DNA of 64,000 bases, from contig NZ_CP064266.1 of the NCBI RefSeq assembly GCF_022811845.1, forward strand, positions 744,001 to 808,000, in the 5' to 3' direction. The position numbers and the translations under genes were made by a program. This document shows, piece after piece, positions 61,121 through 64,000 of the stretch (position 1 is its first letter; every line of letters begins with the position of its first letter). The notes under the pieces were generated by a model. That model was not told where the DNA came from. It made no database searches and worked only from the letters and a program-made list of their open reading frames with translations. Source of the DNA: Bacillus pseudomycoides. GTDB lineage: Bacteria > Bacillota > Bacilli > Bacillales > Bacillaceae_G.

Positions 61121-63070
61121 TTACTTCGCACTCACAATCTTGTAATAAGAACGAACTGTTAAGAAGTAATATCCAATATAAATAATGCTATATATACCGA
61201 TACTCATTAATAACGGAATCAGAATTTCATATGGCATTAAGTTTGATAAACCTTTTAGGGCAAATAAACTATGACAAATTCCAACTACTAATGGAATCGC
61301 AAAGATAAAGCTTACTTGTTTCGCAATTGCTTTTTTCATTTCTTGCTTTGTTACACCGACTTTACGAAGGACAACGTAACGATCACGGTCCGCACTTGCT
61401 TCTGTTAACTGTTTGAAGTAAATAATAGAACCAGTTGCAAGTAAGAACACTAAACCTAAGAACAGACCAATAAACATCATTAACCCTGTTGCTTCGAGCA
61501 TACCGTGGAAACCAGTATAGAAATCATTGAAAGGTACCGCTACTTCTGACTCTCCAGCTGGCATTACTTTCTTTAATTTCTCTGTCAGTACCTTACTATT
61601 ATCCTCGTCTTTTACATCGATATTTTTAACGATACGAGTGCTAGAGACTGCTTTCACACTGTTATATACTTCATCTGGTACAATAACGAATAATTCACCT
61701 AAGTTCGTTATATTACGTCCTTCAGCACCTTTAATCGTTAATGTTTTCGCTTCATTACCAATCGGGAATACCGCTTTATTCCCTTTATATACAGTGCTGA
61801 ACTCATGCCCTTCAATATACATACCATCAAATATGAATGCCTCATTAGCCGCCAAACTTACAGCCTCTACATCCATTTTCTTTGCTATGTTATTAAATGC
61901 TGATTGCGATACAAGCTGATATTTCTCGGTAACTAAATAATTTGTATTCATACCCATATCTACTTTTTCGCCTTCAAACTTCCCTTTAACAGGAACCATT
62001 TCGATTTCAAATTGATTCGTTACAGGGTTCTTTTCCTTCTCTTCAGCCAAAATTGCATTTATTTTGCTATCTAATGCCGCATCTTTTTTCTCATAAGAAT
62101 AACTATGCGGTGCAAAATCCCTCGCCTGTTTAAATGTATTGTAATACATCGTTACAGATGTTCCAACCGCTGTTAATGTTACCGCACTTAATACTGCAAT
62201 TGTTGCTAGTGATTTTGCATTCCCTTTAATGCGATACAATAACTGCGATGTTGTTACCATATTCATACCGTTATAGAAAGATGATTTTTTATGTCTTGCT
62301 CGTTTTAGTACAAATACTGTAAAGAACATAAATAGTAAATACGTACCAAGTACCGTTGCCAGTAAAATGTAAAGTGCAACAGTCATAAAGTCTGCATACT
62401 TAATTGCTTTAATATACATCAGTGATAAGAAATAACCAGAACCAATTAAGAAGATTGAAACTAATGCCATAATAACCGATCCTTTTGGCATTGCTTCTCC
62501 TTCACGCTCTGCGCGGAAAAGTTCAATTAATTTAAAACGGTAGATTAAACGATATCCTTGCAATGATGTATAAAGAATAATGGCAAAAAAGATAATGGCT
62601 GTATCAATAATTGCAGCCATCGGTACTTCAAAATGCACATTTAGGTTTAATCCCATCATGCTTACTAATAATTCAAGGAATAATTTTGAAAGTACACTAC
62701 CAATCGCAATCCCGATTACTAATGACATCAAGCCCATCAACATATTTTCATAAAATAACATTTTACCAATTTGTTTTTTGCGAATTCCTAGCAGTGAATA
62801 TAATCCAACTTCTTTTTTACGTTTACGTGTAAAGAAACCGTTAGAGTATATGATAAATACCGCTACGAAAATAATTAGCATCACACTTGATACTTGGAAG
62901 GCCCCGCTAATTTTCTTAGAACCTTCTGCTGCTTTTTCCATTTGTGAGTTATATTGCAACGCCTTAAATGTAAAATAAATGACGATGCTAAAGATCATAG
63001 ATGCAAAATATAAAAAATAATCCTTAAAGTTCCGCTGTATGTTGCGGAGGGCAATACTAGATAACGTCAT
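61121..63070 (-). CDS. BceB-type ABC permease (peptide antibiotic resistance)
   Basis: Start chosen at ATG 63070, eight bases after GGAGGT. The 649-residue permease has ten helices with FtsX-type core segments and one large outside domain (about 310-510) between helices 7 and 8, the BceB/VraG layout. These transporters free cell wall precursors from bacitracin or lantibiotics and also pass signals to a BceS-like kinase. No BceRS pair is beside it in this window. The gene overlaps the ATPase gene by 14 bases. Confidence 0.9.
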   Translation of the reverse strand: MTLSSIALRNIQRNFKDYFLYFASMIFSIVIYFTFKALQYNSQMEKAAEGSKKISGAFQVSSVMLIIFVAVFIIYSNGFFTRKRKKEVGLYSLLGIRKKQIGKMLFYENMLMGLMSLVIGIAIGSVLSKLFLELLVSMMGLNLNVHFEVPMAAIIDTAIIFFAIILYTSLQGYRLIYRFKLIELFRAEREGEAMPKGSVIMALVSIFLIGSGYFLSLMYIKAIKYADFMTVALYILLATVLGTYLLFMFFTVFVLKRARHKKSSFYNGMNMVTTSQLLYRIKGNAKSLATIAVLSAVTLTAVGTSVTMYYNTFKQARDFAPHSYSYEKKDAALDSKINAILAEEKEKNPVTNQFEIEMVPVKGKFEGEKVDMGMNTNYLVTEKYQLVSQSAFNNIAKKMDVEAVSLAANEAFIFDGMYIEGHEFSTVYKGNKAVFPIGNEAKTLTIKGAEGRNITNLGELFVIVPDEVYNSVKAVSSTRIVKNIDVKDEDNSKVLTEKLKKVMPAGESEVAVPFNDFYTGFHGMLEATGLMMFIGLFLGLVFLLATGSIIYFKQLTEASADRDRYVVLRKVGVTKQEMKKAIAKQVSFIFAIPLVVGICHSLFALKGLSNLMPYEILIPLLMSIGIYSIIYIGYYFLTVRSYYKIVSAK

Positions 63071-63827
63071 CCATTGCACCTCCGGAAATTGCGGACATTA
63101 CGTCTACTACTTGTTGAAAGAATTGTTTACGAGTTAATTCCCCGCGGTGCAATTCTTTATATAACTCACCATCTTTAATGAAGATAACTCGTTTACAATA
63201 ACTTGCTGCAAATGCATCATGCGTTACCATTAAAATTGTTGAATTATCATATTCATTTAATGACTTCATACTTTCTAATAAGTCTGTTGCTGATTTTGAA
63301 TCAAGAGCTCCTGTTGGCTCGTCCCCAAAAATCATACTTGGATTTGTAACAATTGCACGAGATGCTGCGCAGCGCTGCTTCTGTCCACCAGACACTTGGT
63401 ATGGAAATTGACTTAAAATATGATCAATGCCAAACTTCTTCGCAATTTCAAGAACGCGGCGATCAATTTCATTTGCTTTCACTTTTGATAAAGCAAGTGG
63501 CAGGGCAATATTCTCTTTCACCGTTAGCGTATCTAATAAGTTATAATCTTGGAAAATGAATCCTAAATGATCGCGGCGGAACAATGCTAATTTATCATCA
63601 TTCATTTTCACAATATCTTTTCCGTCAATTAAAATTTCACCATTCGTCGCGTTATCAATTGTAGAAAGAACATTTAAAAGAGTCGTTTTACCAGACCCAG
63701 AAGGTCCCATAATCCCAACGAACTCACCCTCTTGTACTTGTAAGTTAATCCCTTTTAACGCTTCAAATTTATTTCCACCTGTATCGTATACTTTTTTTAT
63801 ATTTTTCGCTTCTAATACTGTTTTCAT
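63057..63827 (-). CDS. BceA-type ABC transporter ATPase
   Basis: A 256-residue ATPase of the MacB/BceA group. Walker A GPSGSGKTT (41-49), Q loop FQDYNLLDTLTV, signature VSGGQKQRCA, Walker B IFGDEPTGALD and LMVTHDAF are complete. It powers the following BceB-type permease. ATG 63827 follows AGAGGGATATAG. The 173 bases to the window edge hold the promoter and a short palindrome CATAACAGTTATG (63912-63924), perhaps a regulator site; any two-component genes would lie beyond the edge. Confidence 0.93.
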   Translation of the reverse strand: MKTVLEAKNIKKVYDTGGNKFEALKGINLQVQEGEFVGIMGPSGSGKTTLLNVLSTIDNATNGEILIDGKDIVKMNDDKLALFRRDHLGFIFQDYNLLDTLTVKENIALPLALSKVKANEIDRRVLEIAKKFGIDHILSQFPYQVSGGQKQRCAASRAIVTNPSMIFGDEPTGALDSKSATDLLESMKSLNEYDNSTILMVTHDAFAASYCKRVIFIKDGELYKELHRGELTRKQFFQQVVDVMSAISGGAMDDVI

Positions 63828-64000
63828 CTCTATATCCCTCTCTTCTTCTATTATTTATTTTTCACTATATCTAACTTCTACTCTTGCCACTATCGATATT
63901 TCTTACACAAACATAACAGTTATGTAAGGGGGTTTAGTAGAAGAAAACGAAATTTAACTTCATGAAATAACTACTTTGTTACTATAGCACCCGGGTATCA

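Noticed and set aside
63912..63924. CATAACAGTTATG as a BceR-type operator
   Set aside because: Short, and it does not match the BceR-like half-site spacing I know; no regulator genes are in the window, so it was mentioned only in the ATPase entry.

Overview
The window is chromosomal DNA of a low-GC Firmicute, almost certainly a member of the Bacillus cereus group. The gene order metK / pckA / ytlACD-type ABC transporter / ytkD / ytzI / luxS / ytjA(yidD) / ytiB / ythAB follows the Bacillus subtilis chromosome. Genes typical of the cereus group are interleaved: a class D sortase (srtC) beside an LPNTA surface protein like BasI of B. anthracis, choline-binding-type cell wall repeat proteins, three tandem DUF3953 proteins and two bcr1-like repeats. 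No tRNA, rRNA, CRISPR array, prophage or intact insertion sequence was seen.

Layout. 1-4 kb: end of a PAP2 phosphatase, a GT4 glycosyltransferase, the mobA-moaB molybdenum cofactor pair, and a small operon ending in a GNAT acetyltransferase. 4-7.4 kb: metK behind a SAM-I riboswitch, divergent from pckA. 7.4-14 kb: dispersed repeats, small membrane proteins, an EamA transporter, an iron-sulfur scaffold-type protein, a Nif3 protein, and two tandem paralogous sensor kinases, one of which lacks the phospho-acceptor histidine. 14-23 kb: a candidate C-rich small RNA, an OatA-like acyltransferase, a YkuE-like phosphoesterase, an SsuABC/YtlACD-type transporter and an HExxH lipoprotein. 23-28.6 kb: a HAD hydrolase, a 752-residue amidase with 21 wall-binding repeats, ytkD, ytzI and the DUF3953 trio. 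28.6-37.4 kb: a Leloir galactose operon (galK-galT-galM-galR) with three operator-like palindromes, placed against a truncated sugar-acid catabolic operon (MFS fragment, aldehyde dehydrogenase, DapA-family enzyme, XRE-cupin regulator). 37.5-43 kb: luxS, yidD, a beta carbonic anhydrase, ythAB bd-type oxidase, a GerPF-like spore protein and a YdcF protein. 43-46 kb: a PspA / DUF350 / DUF4178 / DUF4247 envelope module. 46.5-50.3 kb: feoAB with a Fur box, and thiT under a TPP riboswitch. 50.4-55 kb: two-component system, srtC, basI and a small secreted wall-binding protein. 55-64 kb: two orphan oligopeptide-type permeases, a second hypoxanthine phosphoribosyltransferase, ydjO, a response regulator with an internal deletion, DedA, a methyltransferase and a BceAB-type peptide-resistance ABC transporter.

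The most notable unexplained signal is a family of about 190-base intergenic repeats: five full-length copies plus one partial copy in this window. At three of the loci it lies exactly between a stop codon and the terminator of the upstream gene, so it would form part of the 3' untranslated RNA. The second is a predicted RNA of about 117 bases at 14430-14546 with two CCCC motifs and a strong terminator. Several regulatory proteins are degenerate (kinase without histidine, response regulator without most of its DNA-binding domain), which suggests ongoing decay or rewiring of signalling.
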